Made by a program: the position numbers and the translations under genes. From Nostoc sp. HK-01 (lineage in GTDB: Bacteria; Cyanobacteriota; Cyanobacteriia; Cyanobacteriales; Nostocaceae), in assembly GCA_003990705.1 (NCBI GenBank), contig AP018318.1, positions 1,240,001-1,304,000 on the forward strand: a DNA stretch of 64,000 nt. The letters run 5' to 3'. Numbering within the stretch: the stretch's first letter is position 1; every line of letters starts with the position of its first letter. Shown in pieces: positions 45,008 to 54,521 of the stretch. The notes below the pieces were generated by a model that was given only the letters and a program-made list of their open reading frames with translations, made no database searches and was not told where the DNA came from.

Positions 45008-45601
45008 TCAAGGATTAAGTATTGTAGTTAAAGATAAGATAAATCCTGGTAATACATCTTCACCAGACAACGTAGGTGCTTGTTCAACAGCAAAATTAAT
45101 CACTTCAACTTCAACACCAGGACGATAAATTTCTACTAAAGGTGTAATAGGGTCAATCAACCAACCCAAATTTGCACCATTATCTTGATATTCTTGCATT
45201 TTCGCCCGCAGTTTTTTGAGAGAATCAGTTTGAGAGCGTAATTCAATTACAAAATCAGGGCAGATTGGTGGAAAGCGTCGCCGTTGGTCAGAGGTTAGTA
45301 CATCCCAGCGTTCTTGCTTCACCCAAGAAACATCCGGTGAACGATAAGCACCATTTGGTAAGCGAAATTCCGTGGAGGAATCAAAAACTTTTCCTAACTT
45401 GGCTTGACGATTCCATAAGGTCAATTCGGTTGTGAGTTCAGAATTTTGGATGCCACTTTCGCCGCCAGTTGGGGGCATAATTATCAATTCTCCTTCGGCG
45501 GTGAGTTCGATACGCCATTCATCATTGGCTAGGCATATTTGATAAAACTGCTCGTCTGTCAAACCTACGGCTGGTGGTATGTTGAGGGTGAGAGGTTCCA
45601 T
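45008..45601 (-). CDS. Uma2-family (DUF820) protein, copy 3
   Basis: About 197 aa from the ATG at 45599-45601 (MEPLTLNIPPAVGLTDEQFY); an in-frame ATG at 45703 overlaps the divergent gene and is less likely. LELTAEGELIIMPPTGGESG-type region, YRSPDVSWV, PDFVIELRSQTDSL and MQEYQDNGANLGWLIDP carry the conserved acids. More distant from copies 1 and 2. Divergent from a small membrane protein gene. Confidence 0.87.
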   Translation of the reverse strand: MEPLTLNIPPAVGLTDEQFYQICLANDEWRIELTAEGELIIMPPTGGESGIQNSELTTELTLWNRQAKLGKVFDSSTEFRLPNGAYRSPDVSWVKQERWDVLTSDQRRRFPPICPDFVIELRSQTDSLKKLRAKMQEYQDNGANLGWLIDPITPLVEIYRPGVEVEVINFAVEQAPTLSGEDVLPGFILSLTTILNP

Positions 45602-45702
45602 CGGGATTTTGCCAATCAGATTAATTTTATTATCAGCGATCGCATCTTTCCCAAGTGTAGTGTCAGGCGATCGCAAATCATCTAACTCACATAAATCAAA
45701 CA

Positions 45703-46068
45703 ATGGTTACATTAGTTGTCATTATTAACATCCTTATTTCCCTACTGCTGTTCTACATAGCTTGGCAAATCTGGAAACTGAAGCAACGAATAGCATTCAT
45801 AACCGATAGGTTAACTTTCTATGAAAAATGTAGCCAGACTCTGCTGTCTCAAACACCCCAAAATCTTGATATTAGCCAGCAAAGTCTCCGCAACCTCCGC
45901 CTAAATAACCAATCTCTACAATTTAAAATTCAGCAAGTGCGCCAAATTGTGAGTCTGCTACTTTTAGGACAGCGACTAGGTAAACGCTATATTCGTCAAT
46001 CCAATTCTTTCTGGCTAAGAAAAACAGTCACCAAAACTGGAATAAACAATAGCAACATTTCTAGTTGA
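45703..46068 (+). CDS. Small membrane-anchored hypothetical protein
   Basis: 121 aa with one N-terminal helix (VTLVVIINILISLLLFYIAW) followed by a basic, helical, Gln/Leu-rich cytoplasmic part (SLRNLRLNNQSLQFKIQQV, LLLLGQRLGKRYIRQ). Not recognised as a named family. Probably co-transcribed with the YtxH-like gene. Confidence 0.6.
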   Translation: MVTLVVIINILISLLLFYIAWQIWKLKQRIAFITDRLTFYEKCSQTLLSQTPQNLDISQQSLRNLRLNNQSLQFKIQQVRQIVSLLLLGQRLGKRYIRQSNSFWLRKTVTKTGINNSNISS

Positions 46069-46163
46069 TAAATTGTCACGATAAATTAACTCGATAAAAT
46101 CATTCTGGTTATACAAGGGGAAACAACCCACCTAAAATGGGTGTAAGGAGAGAAACAATTCAA

Positions 46164-46514
46164 ATGTCTAATAACCGTTCTGGAGTCTTTATTGGCGGTA
46201 TGATGCTAGGAGCAACTATCGGTGCTTTAACTGGTTTGCTAATTGCTCCTCGCACAGGACGCGAAACGCGTAAACTTTTGAAAAAATCTGCTGATGCCAT
46301 CCCAGAATTAGCAGAAGATTTATCAACAAGTGTGCAAATTCAGGCAGATCGTCTTTCTGCCAACGCATTACGTAACTGGGATGAAACTTTAGATAGACTA
46401 AAGGAAGCGATCGCCGCTGGTATAGATGCTAGTCAGCGCGAAAGTCAAGTCTTGCATCGGCAAACAACTGAAGAAGACTCAGATTCGCTTCCCCAGCCTT
46501 TGGAACGCTCGTAG
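46164..46514 (+). CDS. YtxH-like membrane protein
   Basis: 116 aa. The start is the ATG at 46164, 13 nt after AAGGAG. One N-terminal helix with Gly (SGVFIGGMMLGATIGALTGLLIAPRTGRETR) is the YtxH signature; the following part is charged and helical. Possible envelope-stress or cell-wall association by analogy. Followed by the DUF948-like gene. Confidence 0.82.
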   Translation: MSNNRSGVFIGGMMLGATIGALTGLLIAPRTGRETRKLLKKSADAIPELAEDLSTSVQIQADRLSANALRNWDETLDRLKEAIAAGIDASQRESQVLHRQTTEEDSDSLPQPLERS

Positions 46515-46525
46515 ATAGCATAACC

Positions 46526-47062
46526 GTGATTGACCCCATATTTTGGTTGGGACTGTCCCTACTCTTAGTCGCCGCTAGTCTAACTGCTGTTTTAGTGGCG
46601 GCTATACCCGCTTTACAAGAAGTAGCACGCGCCGCCCGCAGTGCGGAAAAGTTTTTTGACACCCTTTCGCGGGAGTTACCACCTACTTTAACTTCCATCC
46701 GCACCACTGGTATCGAAATCACTGACTTAACCAATGATGTTAGTGAAGGTGTCAAAAGCGCTGGTCAAGTCGTTAAACAAGTTGACCAAGGTATTGATGG
46801 TGCAAAAAAACAAGCCCAAAATCTTCAAGTCGGTACTCGCAGCCTAGTTGTTGGGATGAAAACTGCTTGGAAGACATTTACTCGGCAAAAATCATCTAAA
46901 CGTACAGTAGAACGGTTGCCCATTAATGACAAGCAACAGCTAACATTACGAGAACGAGAAGCCATCAGGCAGGAAAATCGCCGCACCAAAGCCGAAGCTT
47001 ACCGTTCTAATCATGCTTCTAATTGGGATAGCAATTCTGAAGATGAAGACTATATTTCTTAA
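46526..47062 (+). CDS. DUF948-like membrane protein
   Basis: 178 aa beginning at GTG 46526. One N-terminal helix (FWLGLSLLLVAASLTAVLVA), then a helical region with repeated T/D spacing (TGIEITDLTNDVSEGVKSAG). C-terminus is basic then acidic. Pairs with the YtxH-like gene 11 nt upstream, a common arrangement. Function unknown. Confidence 0.75.
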   Translation: MIDPIFWLGLSLLLVAASLTAVLVAAIPALQEVARAARSAEKFFDTLSRELPPTLTSIRTTGIEITDLTNDVSEGVKSAGQVVKQVDQGIDGAKKQAQNLQVGTRSLVVGMKTAWKTFTRQKSSKRTVERLPINDKQQLTLREREAIRQENRRTKAEAYRSNHASNWDSNSEDEDYIS

Positions 47063-47225
47063 GTTTATCAGTCAGAATTTAGTAAGAATTAAAGTCTGAC
47101 TAGCTGACAAATAAATGGGTTTAAGACACAACACTACATATTCGATTTAGTTGTCTAAAATTGGTGATGTGTCTGAATCCCAGAATAACTAATTGATTCT
47201 GAATTCTTAATTTATAGACTATTCA

Positions 47226-47573
47226 TTAGTTTTGAGAGTCTGTTGTCACTGTTGTGGAATTACTTTGAGCCAAGATGTGATCGTTCTGCCCTTGTCCATT
47301 CGTTTCAGTCGCGGTAAATGTTCTGGTATTAATTGTCATTGGCTCTTTGTCTTCCCTATTTTGTCCTGGAGAAGGCAACCAATATGCTAATACGCTAGTC
47401 ACCCCGCCCCAGTAAAGTGCAGTATTTTGATCGTTACTTGGTTTGGAAACCAACTGCACAATACATAGCCCTAATACAACAGCACTAAAGACCACTTGTA
47501 CACCAAATCTCCAAGCATTTTGATCAAAATTTTGTCTTAATTGATTTCTGCTTGTATTAGATGAATCTGCCAT
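47226..47573 (-). CDS. Small membrane hypothetical protein
   Basis: 115 aa with two hydrophobic helices (~19-40 FGVQVVFSAVVLGLCIVQLV, ~50-66) and a polar Thr/Gln-rich C-terminal tail. Not recognised. Single gene. Confidence 0.6.
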   Translation of the reverse strand: MADSSNTSRNQLRQNFDQNAWRFGVQVVFSAVVLGLCIVQLVSKPSNDQNTALYWGGVTSVLAYWLPSPGQNREDKEPMTINTRTFTATETNGQGQNDHILAQSNSTTVTTDSQN

Positions 47574-47749
47574 GATATAAGACCCTCAAAAGATAAATTT
47601 CACCTTTGGTAAGCTTTAACACTACTTGTTAGTAGGAAGTTTTTTTAACAACTATATTTGTTTCTTACAAGTCTGTGTAAGTGGGTTTCGGAAAAGTTAA
47701 AGATCAACTTTTGCTTACCGTTAGGAAAAGATGAAATTAGTCTAGGAGA

Positions 47750-48328
47750 TTATTGGCGATTGATACGATTCATTAGCCAAAGTGACCCAACCAATCCAGC
47801 AAAGTGGGCTGAAACAGTATTAGTGTTTGCCTGAACTACAAGCATATCAAGACCGCTAATAATCCGAGTTGGGTCAAAAAATTGCGTAGTGATGGCTTGG
47901 GGAGATATTGACCTGGCAACTAGTGTACCAACGATCGCCTGCGCCCCTAAAAGTGTGACTAATGTGCCAATTAAATTGATCCACAGGCCTAAACGTAATA
48001 CCTGTAAGGTTTCGCTTTTACGTGGGCGGTTACTAGGGTTGGAAGATTGCAGTTGTCTACCAATTCTGGTGTAACGGAAAGCTAAATAGATACCCGCACC
48101 CAAAATAATTAATCCACAAACCGCTAAAAAGACCCCAAAGCCAGTTCCCGGATTATTACTAGGGCTACCTGCTCTTTGGGAAAAAATCGCAAATAGCAGG
48201 ACAATTATGCTGGAAACCACACCTAATACTAACTGAATCCAAAAGCTAATCCAACCTGTGAGCCGGAATGTTTGGGCGATCGCCCGAAGAGTAGCAGAAG
48301 ATGATGGAGCATCGGAATTTTGTGACAT
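47750..48328 (-). CDS. DUF3611 family membrane protein
   Basis: 192 aa from the ATG at 48326-48328 (MSQNSDAPSSS); an in-frame Met four codons earlier is possible. Four hydrophobic helices; LRAIAQTFRLTGWISFWIQLVL matches the cyanobacterial/plastid DUF3611 family. Function unknown. Confidence 0.82.
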   Translation of the reverse strand: MSQNSDAPSSSATLRAIAQTFRLTGWISFWIQLVLGVVSSIIVLLFAIFSQRAGSPSNNPGTGFGVFLAVCGLIILGAGIYLAFRYTRIGRQLQSSNPSNRPRKSETLQVLRLGLWINLIGTLVTLLGAQAIVGTLVARSISPQAITTQFFDPTRIISGLDMLVVQANTNTVSAHFAGLVGSLWLMNRINRQ

Positions 48329-48340
48329 ACTAATCACCAA

Positions 48341-48788
48341 TGAGCTAGGTGCTTGCTAGATTTACTATCACACTTACCAGATGACCTATGAGTATCTCAA
48401 GTAGAACTGAGAAACAAAGTGTTTAATAAGCTTTACAGACAAAATGGCATTTTACTTGTAAAATTTCTTCGATGGCATTTTATGCTTATGCAGTTCTAAT
48501 CGGCTCGGCATCATTTGACACCGATACAGTGGCTACGCCTCTGTCTTTATTGCTCCTCACCACACTGCCTAGAGCTTAAATAGGAGGGTAAGTCTTACGC
48601 TCCTTAGAATTTCGCTTGTATCCCATGACTTTATCTGCGTGGGGCATATTTGTTTGACATTTTTACGTTGACGCTTTGACCATCCTGCCTCAGTGTATCT
48701 GTATTTTTTATTACGTAAGTAATAGTGCATACTGAACACAAGGATTATAAATCCCACCCTAAGGCATTTTTTTAGCCATTCACCAACC
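48341..48788. other. 448-nt region upstream of the PadR gene
   Basis: An open minus-strand frame at 48569-48790 (73 codons) is not credible: no RBS and no recognisable domain. Could hold IS debris, but none was proved. Contains the PadR promoter. Confidence 0.35.
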
Positions 48789-49136
48789 ATGAAACTTGAG
48801 GATATATATCAATTCTTTGAAAATCCTCCGCCAACTTACCTCTGTCAGGAACTAGCTATTTGTTACATACTGTCTGTTTTACGGCAAGGTGAATCCTACG
48901 GAACCGAGTTAATTCAACGTTTAGAAACTGAATATCCAACCTATCGGCTTTCAGATACCGTACTGTATAGTGCGATTAAGTTTCTAGAAGACGAAAGGGC
49001 TATTAATGGGTATTGGAAGAAACTCGAAGGACGAGGAAGACCTAGGCGAATGTACCAAGTTTCTCCAGAATGGCAAGTTCAAGCGCAGGATTTAACGCGT
49101 CTTTGGCAAGAGTACATCAACGGGAGGACAAATTAA
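48789..49136 (+). CDS. PadR-family transcription regulator
   Basis: 115 aa. Winged-helix core: AICYILSVLRQGESYGTELI, LSDTVLYSAIKFLEDERAI and the beta wing GRGRPRRMYQVS. The C-terminal helix is short (class PadR-s2). Overlaps or lies close to the cofactor-assembly gene (53 nt upstream), so the two may be co-regulated. Target not known. Confidence 0.87.
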   Translation: MKLEDIYQFFENPPPTYLCQELAICYILSVLRQGESYGTELIQRLETEYPTYRLSDTVLYSAIKFLEDERAINGYWKKLEGRGRPRRMYQVSPEWQVQAQDLTRLWQEYINGRTN

Positions 49137-49188
49137 CTAATAATTAATAATGAATAAATCTCCTCCATTCACACAGTAACAATCAGTT

Positions 49189-49722
49189 ATGGATACTGCT
49201 ATTCTGCCATCTACGTTGCTGCTCACCTTATTGTTATCAGTTGGGCTATTTTTCTTTATTCGTGCTGCAACTAAAGACCGCACAAAAACTGCACAACTGG
49301 TATCTGAGCAAGACGAAGCTGTATTAATGCCTCAATTACAGGATTATTTCCGTTCGCGGTCTTACCGAGTGGCAGCGGTAGACCGAGATAAAAATCAAGT
49401 TATTTTTGAGGGTTTTGTCCAACCCAGCTTATTTTTAGCAATTTTTTTGACGCTACTGGCAACAGTAGGTTTAATTTGTTTATCCTTTGTTTTATCACTG
49501 CTGTTTCCTAACATCAGCAGTTATTTTCTAGGAATAGTGCTGTTATCACCGTTGAGTGGCGTGTTCTATTGGAAAAAAGCAGGAAGAACTGAGAAGGTGT
49601 TGCTTCATCTGCAAAAAGCTAATCAAGGCGAACCAAGCTCCCCCAGTAAGATTACTGTAACTGCCCATCGAGATGAACTGATTGAGTTACAGAAAGCACT
49701 CAACTTAAAGCTGAGTGATTAA
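49189..49722 (+). CDS. Cofactor assembly of complex C subunit B (CCB1-like)
   Basis: 177 aa. One N-terminal TM helix, a conserved polar region with DEAVLMPQLQDYFRSRSYRV, then two hydrophobic helices (PSLFLAIFLTLLATVGLICL, SFVLSLLFPNISSYFLGIVL) and a basic tail. Matches the DUF3529/CCB1 type that attaches haem ci to cytochrome b6. Family call from memory, not searched. Confidence 0.65.
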   Translation: MDTAILPSTLLLTLLLSVGLFFFIRAATKDRTKTAQLVSEQDEAVLMPQLQDYFRSRSYRVAAVDRDKNQVIFEGFVQPSLFLAIFLTLLATVGLICLSFVLSLLFPNISSYFLGIVLLSPLSGVFYWKKAGRTEKVLLHLQKANQGEPSSPSKITVTAHRDELIELQKALNLKLSD

Positions 49723-50136
49723 ATTTGAGTTTTTTTACATTTCCTCTAGTGATGAGCGAGAGGAAATAAACAATAGGGAGTAGGAAAGAGGATTGTTGTG
49801 ATGTAAATTTTCTCTATAACGAACTGCTGTAGAGAAAAAGGTATCTTGTAACCTAGCCTGCAAAAGGAAAGCGCATTGCGACTCTCACTTTTGAACGCTC
49901 TGTATCACTCTTTCTAACTCCCTGATGAATATTACATTGATAATTCAACTCACACAAACCTATACGGCTTGATGAGAGTTGTTTGTCCAACCGCCTGGAC
50001 TACCCTACCCTTTACCCTCTACTGGCAAATCAGACCCAAATTTAAAAAAAATTGAAAATTTTGCATAAACTGATCAACTTTGCCAGTTAAATGAATATTC
50101 AGAACACATTCAGCACGTAAGATAACCACTTAAAGT
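49723..50136. other. 414-nt intergenic region, no gene seen
   Basis: Between the convergent CCB1-like and DUF3155 genes. CTCTCG and similar words near 49745-49765 (CCTCTAGTGATGAGCGAGAGG) form a weak hairpin. No other structure recognised. Confidence 0.4.
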
Positions 50137-50475
50137 TCAGCGAGCAGCTAATGCCACAGTTTCTGAACCAGCCGGAGCTTCTAATGTTCGTAGGCTGGGG
50201 AACAAGAAATGGTTTTCTTCTACGTATTGAGCGCCAAACAGACCCTTTTCTGCCCAGAAATATCTGTCTGTTGTGTGTTCATTTCGCTTTACGAGTAGCA
50301 GAGCTGGTGGCAAGATCCCTTCAGCTTGAATGAATTTTCTTGCTGCTGTCACAGGTTTTTCTTCGCCGCTTTCGATGCTATATTGAGGCACATGCTCTAA
50401 AATCCGCCGTCCTTCCTGGCGACGACGACTCTTCCTTTTCCGTCTCCTTGCCAACCTATTTTCCTCCTCTTTCAA
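50137..50475 (-). CDS. DUF3155 family protein
   Basis: 112 aa. A strongly basic N-terminus (NRLARRRKRKSRRRQEGRRI) followed by LEHVPQYSIESGEEKPVTAA is the DUF3155 signature, seen only in cyanobacteria. Predicted RNA or DNA binding by charge only. Function unknown. Confidence 0.78.
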   Translation of the reverse strand: MKEEENRLARRRKRKSRRRQEGRRILEHVPQYSIESGEEKPVTAARKFIQAEGILPPALLLVKRNEHTTDRYFWAEKGLFGAQYVEENHFLFPSLRTLEAPAGSETVALAAR

Positions 50476-50737
50476 GCTATTAGATTGTAGTGATAGCTAC
50501 AAAATCCGTCGTAATTATAAAAGTTCTAGTTCAAAAAATCAATAGTTTATAAACTTTTGATACAACAAAAATAATTTTTTTGAAGACAAATAAATCACAA
50601 AACTAGTAAAGTACAGGATTTCTTTATCTATACCATTATTTAAACAGCTTTAGTGAAGCTTGATGAAAACAGAGTTAGAATCAAGCTGATTCTTGAAAAT
50701 TCCCTCAAAACCTGTGATCCTAAGCAAGAAATGAAAA

Positions 50738-52090
50738 ATGTTAATGTCTGCTAGTTCAGATTTTGTGGCTTTATGCCGAGAACAAATTGCATTGTTAGCC
50801 CAAGGGTTGGGAGCCTCTTTAAGTGTGGTTTATTTAACACAAGAATTGGTAGAAGCTCCAACAACTGAGGCGAAACTGATTCCTGTAGTGGTTTATCCAG
50901 AAACAGCAGGATTACCACCAGGAGAGGAGAATACTGAGGTAAAAGCACGCAAACAATTACAAATTAGTAATATTTTGCTACTGCCCAAACAACAAAAACG
51001 GTTATTGACAGCAGCTACAGAATCTCCGACTGCATCACCAGAGGTCGAAACCACGGATACTGAACAGCCAGATTTTCAAGAAGAGTATTTGCTGAGTGGA
51101 CACCAAATTGTTCGACCCCTGGTTCATGAGGGTGTCATGATGGGATTACTGGTGACTTGTAGAGAAGACCGAGCTTGGAATCAACAAGAACAAAGTACTA
51201 TTAAAAAGATAGTTCAGACTTTGGCGATCGCTTGTGTTTTAGATCAGCGTCGAGCATGGTTGCAACAACAGTTACATCAACAACAAGTTCTCCAAGAACA
51301 GCAGCGAGATTTATTAGATAATTTATTACACCAATTTCGCAATCCTTTGACCGCATTGCGGACTTTTGGCAAATTGCTATTTAAAAGACTGCGTCCAGGT
51401 GATCCTAACCGAGACGTGGGAGCGAATATTGTGAGAGAAAGCGATCGCCTGCAAGAATTATTGCAACAATTTGAGCAGGTTATTGACTGGACAGAATTAG
51501 ATTTAGCACCACTGGCATTACCTGAAAATGAAGTATTTGTGGAAGCTACTGTCCAAACAGAACCCAAACCGATTTTATTATTACCAGGCACAGGAGAAAA
51601 AGCAACTGATTGCTCTTTAGCTGATTTATTAGCACCATTATTACTATCAGCAAAAGCGATCGCTCAAGAACGCCATCTCAAATTAAAAACAGAAATTCCC
51701 AAAAACTTACCCTTAGTGCGTGCCAATATTAAAGCTTTACAAGAAGTCTTAAGCAATATCATTGATAATGCTTTGAAATATACCCCCAAAGGCGGCAAAA
51801 TTTTCATCCAAGTAGGGCAAGAAAGAGAAAATTTTATCGGTATTGCTATTAGTGATACTGGGCCGGGAATTCCCCAAGAAGACATAACACATTTGGGCGA
51901 AAGACATTACCGGGGTGTACAAGCACAAACAGAAATTCCCGGTACAGGATTAGGATTAGCGATCGCTAAACAATTAATTGAGCAAATGCAAGGTGAAATA
52001 GAAATTTTCAGCCCAGCAATTAATTCTGCGATCACATCCCCCGATACACCGGGAACTACGTTTATTATTTGGTTGCCAATTAGTCAATAG
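50738..52090 (+). CDS. GAF-type sensor histidine kinase
   Basis: 450 aa, no membrane helix. An N-terminal GAF-like region (1-170) is interrupted by a low-complexity insert (~85-115, ATESPTASPEVETTDTEQ). HisKA has the His in LLHQFRNPLTALRTFGK; HATPase shows N box (EVLSNIIDNALKYTPKGG), DTGPGIP and GTGLGLAIAKQLIEQM. The H-box form HQFRNPL instead of HELRTPL recalls Hik2/chloroplast-sensor-kinase-type proteins; that assignment is a guess. Convergent with the SLH gene. Confidence 0.88.
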   Translation: MLMSASSDFVALCREQIALLAQGLGASLSVVYLTQELVEAPTTEAKLIPVVVYPETAGLPPGEENTEVKARKQLQISNILLLPKQQKRLLTAATESPTASPEVETTDTEQPDFQEEYLLSGHQIVRPLVHEGVMMGLLVTCREDRAWNQQEQSTIKKIVQTLAIACVLDQRRAWLQQQLHQQQVLQEQQRDLLDNLLHQFRNPLTALRTFGKLLFKRLRPGDPNRDVGANIVRESDRLQELLQQFEQVIDWTELDLAPLALPENEVFVEATVQTEPKPILLLPGTGEKATDCSLADLLAPLLLSAKAIAQERHLKLKTEIPKNLPLVRANIKALQEVLSNIIDNALKYTPKGGKIFIQVGQERENFIGIAISDTGPGIPQEDITHLGERHYRGVQAQTEIPGTGLGLAIAKQLIEQMQGEIEIFSPAINSAITSPDTPGTTFIIWLPISQ

Positions 52091-52146
52091 TCAAGAGTCA
52101 ATGGTCAATGGTCAAAAAGTTCATTTTTACTATTGACTCTTGACTA
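52088..52146. terminator. STRR-derived inverted repeat between convergent genes
   Basis: TAGTCAAGAGTCAAT at 52088-52102 is the reverse complement of the 15 nt at 52132-52146; the loop contains TCAATGGTCAATGG heptamers. It begins at the kinase stop codon and ends 5 nt before the SLH gene stop, so it could terminate both. Confidence 0.65.
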
Positions 52147-52150
52147 ACAA

Positions 52151-53392
52151 CTATCTAACTGAGACCAACAAATTTTGATTGACGGTCATTTGTAAATCGG
52201 TGTCGGGGTTAATAGCAATTAAGTCAACACTGTTGCGACCGAAGAATAAACCAATTAAGCCACCAATGGCCGCACCACCGAGAACTTCTTCTGTAGCGAT
52301 CGCGCGATCGCCTGTCACCGCAGATACCGCTGCCGCCGCCCCAGCGCCTAATACAGTATTGGTAATAATCGCTCTAGTACTAGTGCCTTTGTTAACTGTT
52401 TCTGTTTTTGTAATCACATCAGAAGTAGCGGCAATTTGATACTCTTGACCTGTAGTTAACACCAGTTTTTGAGCAACAAATTGGGAACCACCCTTTGCCG
52501 GCTTGAGTTGACCAACAACTTGACTACCAGCGGGGATGACTACAGTACCATCTTGGGTGACAACATTTTGCTCAACAGTCAGGGTTAAAGGTGCAGTTTC
52601 ATCCTTTGTTACCAGAATTTTCTTAGCTTGATCGTACTTCACGGGAATCACAGTCCCTTGGGGAATTGTGATCGATACAGGTGTTGGTGTAGTGGTTTGA
52701 GTTGCGACTATATAAGGTGAATTAATCGCCGAAGCTTGATTAGAACTCACTAACGCTTGGTAAATAAAAGCTGCTACTTGGGCGCGTGTTGCAGTTGCAG
52801 TGGGATTGAGGAACTTAACATTAGGATAGTTCACAACAATTTGCTTTTCAGTTGCCGCTGCGATCGGACTACGGGCATAACTAGCAATCCCAGAAGCATC
52901 GTTGAAGTATTGCAGAGTGCTTTCAACATTGCTATTAGCACTATATTCCAAACCGTTAGCCAGGGAAACTAAAACCTGTTGACGGGGAATAGCTTGGTTA
53001 GGCTCAAAGCGGTTTCCAGGATATCCAGAGAGGAAACCAATGGTATAAGCTTGCTGAATGGCGCTAGATGCCCAGTAATTGCTGGGTACATCCACAAAGC
53101 TGATTGACTGACGTTGCGGTGCTTTTTGGAAAGCTTTGTTAACCATCGCCGCAAATTGAGCGCGTGTTACCGCTTCTTCTGGACGGAAACTGCCATCAGG
53201 AAACCCGGCAATTACACCCCGCTGGGACAATTCTTGAATAAACTGTGCAGCCCAGTAATTAGATGAAACATCTGTAAAAGTGGTTTGAGCAAAAGAGGGT
53301 GTAGCTGTCATAAAGGGGGCTACAGCACCAGCAGTGATGCTCAAAGCCATAAGTGCAGCAGTTTTAGATTGCCAACCAGTTAAATTAGACAT
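52151..53392 (-). CDS. SLH-domain surface protein
   Basis: 413 aa from the ATG at 53390-53392. Signal peptide (~10-35, ending PSFAQ). Three SLH domains at ~40-90, ~100-150 and ~160-215 (FTDVSSNYWAAQFI...; FVDVPSNYWASSAI...; FNDASGIASYARSP...) for cell-wall binding. A C-terminal domain ~235-413 (TIPQGTVIPVKYDQAKK, IPAGSQVVGQL, ITNTVLGAGAAAAVSAVTG) is shared with the paralogue at 54954. Confidence 0.88.
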   Translation of the reverse strand: MSNLTGWQSKTAALMALSITAGAVAPFMTATPSFAQTTFTDVSSNYWAAQFIQELSQRGVIAGFPDGSFRPEEAVTRAQFAAMVNKAFQKAPQRQSISFVDVPSNYWASSAIQQAYTIGFLSGYPGNRFEPNQAIPRQQVLVSLANGLEYSANSNVESTLQYFNDASGIASYARSPIAAATEKQIVVNYPNVKFLNPTATATRAQVAAFIYQALVSSNQASAINSPYIVATQTTTPTPVSITIPQGTVIPVKYDQAKKILVTKDETAPLTLTVEQNVVTQDGTVVIPAGSQVVGQLKPAKGGSQFVAQKLVLTTGQEYQIAATSDVITKTETVNKGTSTRAIITNTVLGAGAAAAVSAVTGDRAIATEEVLGGAAIGGLIGLFFGRNSVDLIAINPDTDLQMTVNQNLLVSVR

Positions 53393-53521
53393 TAATTTTA
53401 CTCCAAACATTTATTTATTTCCTGTTAATTACTTAGACAAAAATCCAACAATAAGGTTTCCAAAATCTTCGTTTTTTTTGAGTAAATAAACTTGCTTTAA
53501 TACCAAAGATATATATTTAAA

Positions 53522-53569
53522 AAATAGGTAATAGGGAATAGTTGATAAGCTATTCCCTATTACCTATTT
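53522..53569. terminator. Perfect 20-bp inverted repeat upstream of the SLH gene
   Basis: Arms at 53522-53541 and 53550-53569, each containing AATAGGTAATAGGGAATAG or its complement, with an 8-nt loop. It lies between the PEP-CTERM terminator and the SLH gene; it may end read-through or be a repeat insertion. Confidence 0.6.
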
Positions 53570-53774
53570 CATTGGATTTTATATCTACTAAACCTAAAAT
53601 AATATGTACAATTAGCTGAATATTTCAGCAGACGATATAGAGATAAAATAGTTGCAATAACTTGATAAAAAGAAAGTAAATTCTGATGGGTGTGATTAAA
53701 TTCATCAAAATACTCTCAGTCATTTATTGTAGATACATCCTGCGAAGTCTATAATTTTAACCATATTTTCCACT

Positions 53775-53810
53775 AAAAAACTGCTATGCAAGTTTCTACA
53801 CATAGCAGTT
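53775..53810 (-). terminator. Rho-independent terminator of the PEP-CTERM gene
   Basis: On the minus strand AACTGCTATG, 12-nt loop, CATAGCAGTT, then TTTT, starting 25 nt beyond the stop. Confidence 0.75.
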
Positions 53811-53834
53811 ATAAAATAAGACTTGAAAAGAAAT

Positions 53835-54521
53835 TTATGCCTTCACTGCTACTTTCTTTTGTTGACGCTTTAAAAGTGAAGTAGTTCCGAAAGCACCTAT
53901 TGCTAATACACCTAACATAGCACTGGGTTCTGGAACACTCTGCGCTAGTCTATAGGCGTGGTTATCTGTTTCAAAAGCAATACCATTTGAACGCATCACA
54001 ACACGATCAAATTTTTCGCCTGCTTCACCTACAAGATTGACAAACATATTAGCTTGACCGCTAGTCCAGCTACCATCAGCTACTGCACCTGGTACATCTG
54101 AGCCACTAAAAGTCTTTAACAACTGATTACCGCTATAGATGTCAATGTAGTTGTAGCTATCTAATGAACCTGCATAAAAACCGAAGTAATCAACAGCTTC
54201 TTTGAAATTAATATTGACAAAACCACTATCACCTGCAACACCACTACCTGATGGAGCAATTGTGAGAAACTTAGTAGTATCTCCATAGGGTGAAGCATAT
54301 TGACCCCCTACACTACCCTGAACAATGTTAGTAGTGACATTAGAGTAAGTAGCAAATCCATTTGGGTCATTTGCTGTACCATCATCAAAGGTGACAGTTT
54401 TAGCATCAGAGTAGCTAGAGAACATCCCACCACTTACTACCATAGTTACGGCACTAGCTGGATTAGCACTCGCTACAATAACAGTTGTTCCTAGTAAAGC
54501 AAGAGATAAATTTTTCAGCAT
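53835..54521 (-). CDS. PEP-CTERM sorting-domain protein
   Basis: 228 aa. Signal peptide (~1-24, ASAV). C-terminal sorting signal: SVPEPSAMLGVLAIGAFGTT, then a basic end (KRQQKK). The middle is beta-rich with GFYAGSLDSYNYIDIYSG, as in many secreted PEP-CTERM proteins. Processed by an exosortase elsewhere. Likely exported and linked to extracellular matrix. Flanked by two genes of a shared C-terminal domain. Confidence 0.88.
   Translation of the reverse strand: MLKNLSLALLGTTVIVASANPASAVTMVVSGGMFSSYSDAKTVTFDDGTANDPNGFATYSNVTTNIVQGSVGGQYASPYGDTTKFLTIAPSGSGVAGDSGFVNINFKEAVDYFGFYAGSLDSYNYIDIYSGNQLLKTFSGSDVPGAVADGSWTSGQANMFVNLVGEAGEKFDRVVMRSNGIAFETDNHAYRLAQSVPEPSAMLGVLAIGAFGTTSLLKRQQKKVAVKA

Noticed and set aside
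48569-48790. 73-codon minus-strand frame before the PadR gene, possibly an IS relic
   Set aside because: Has no recognisable transposase motif and overlaps the PadR start; unsupported.
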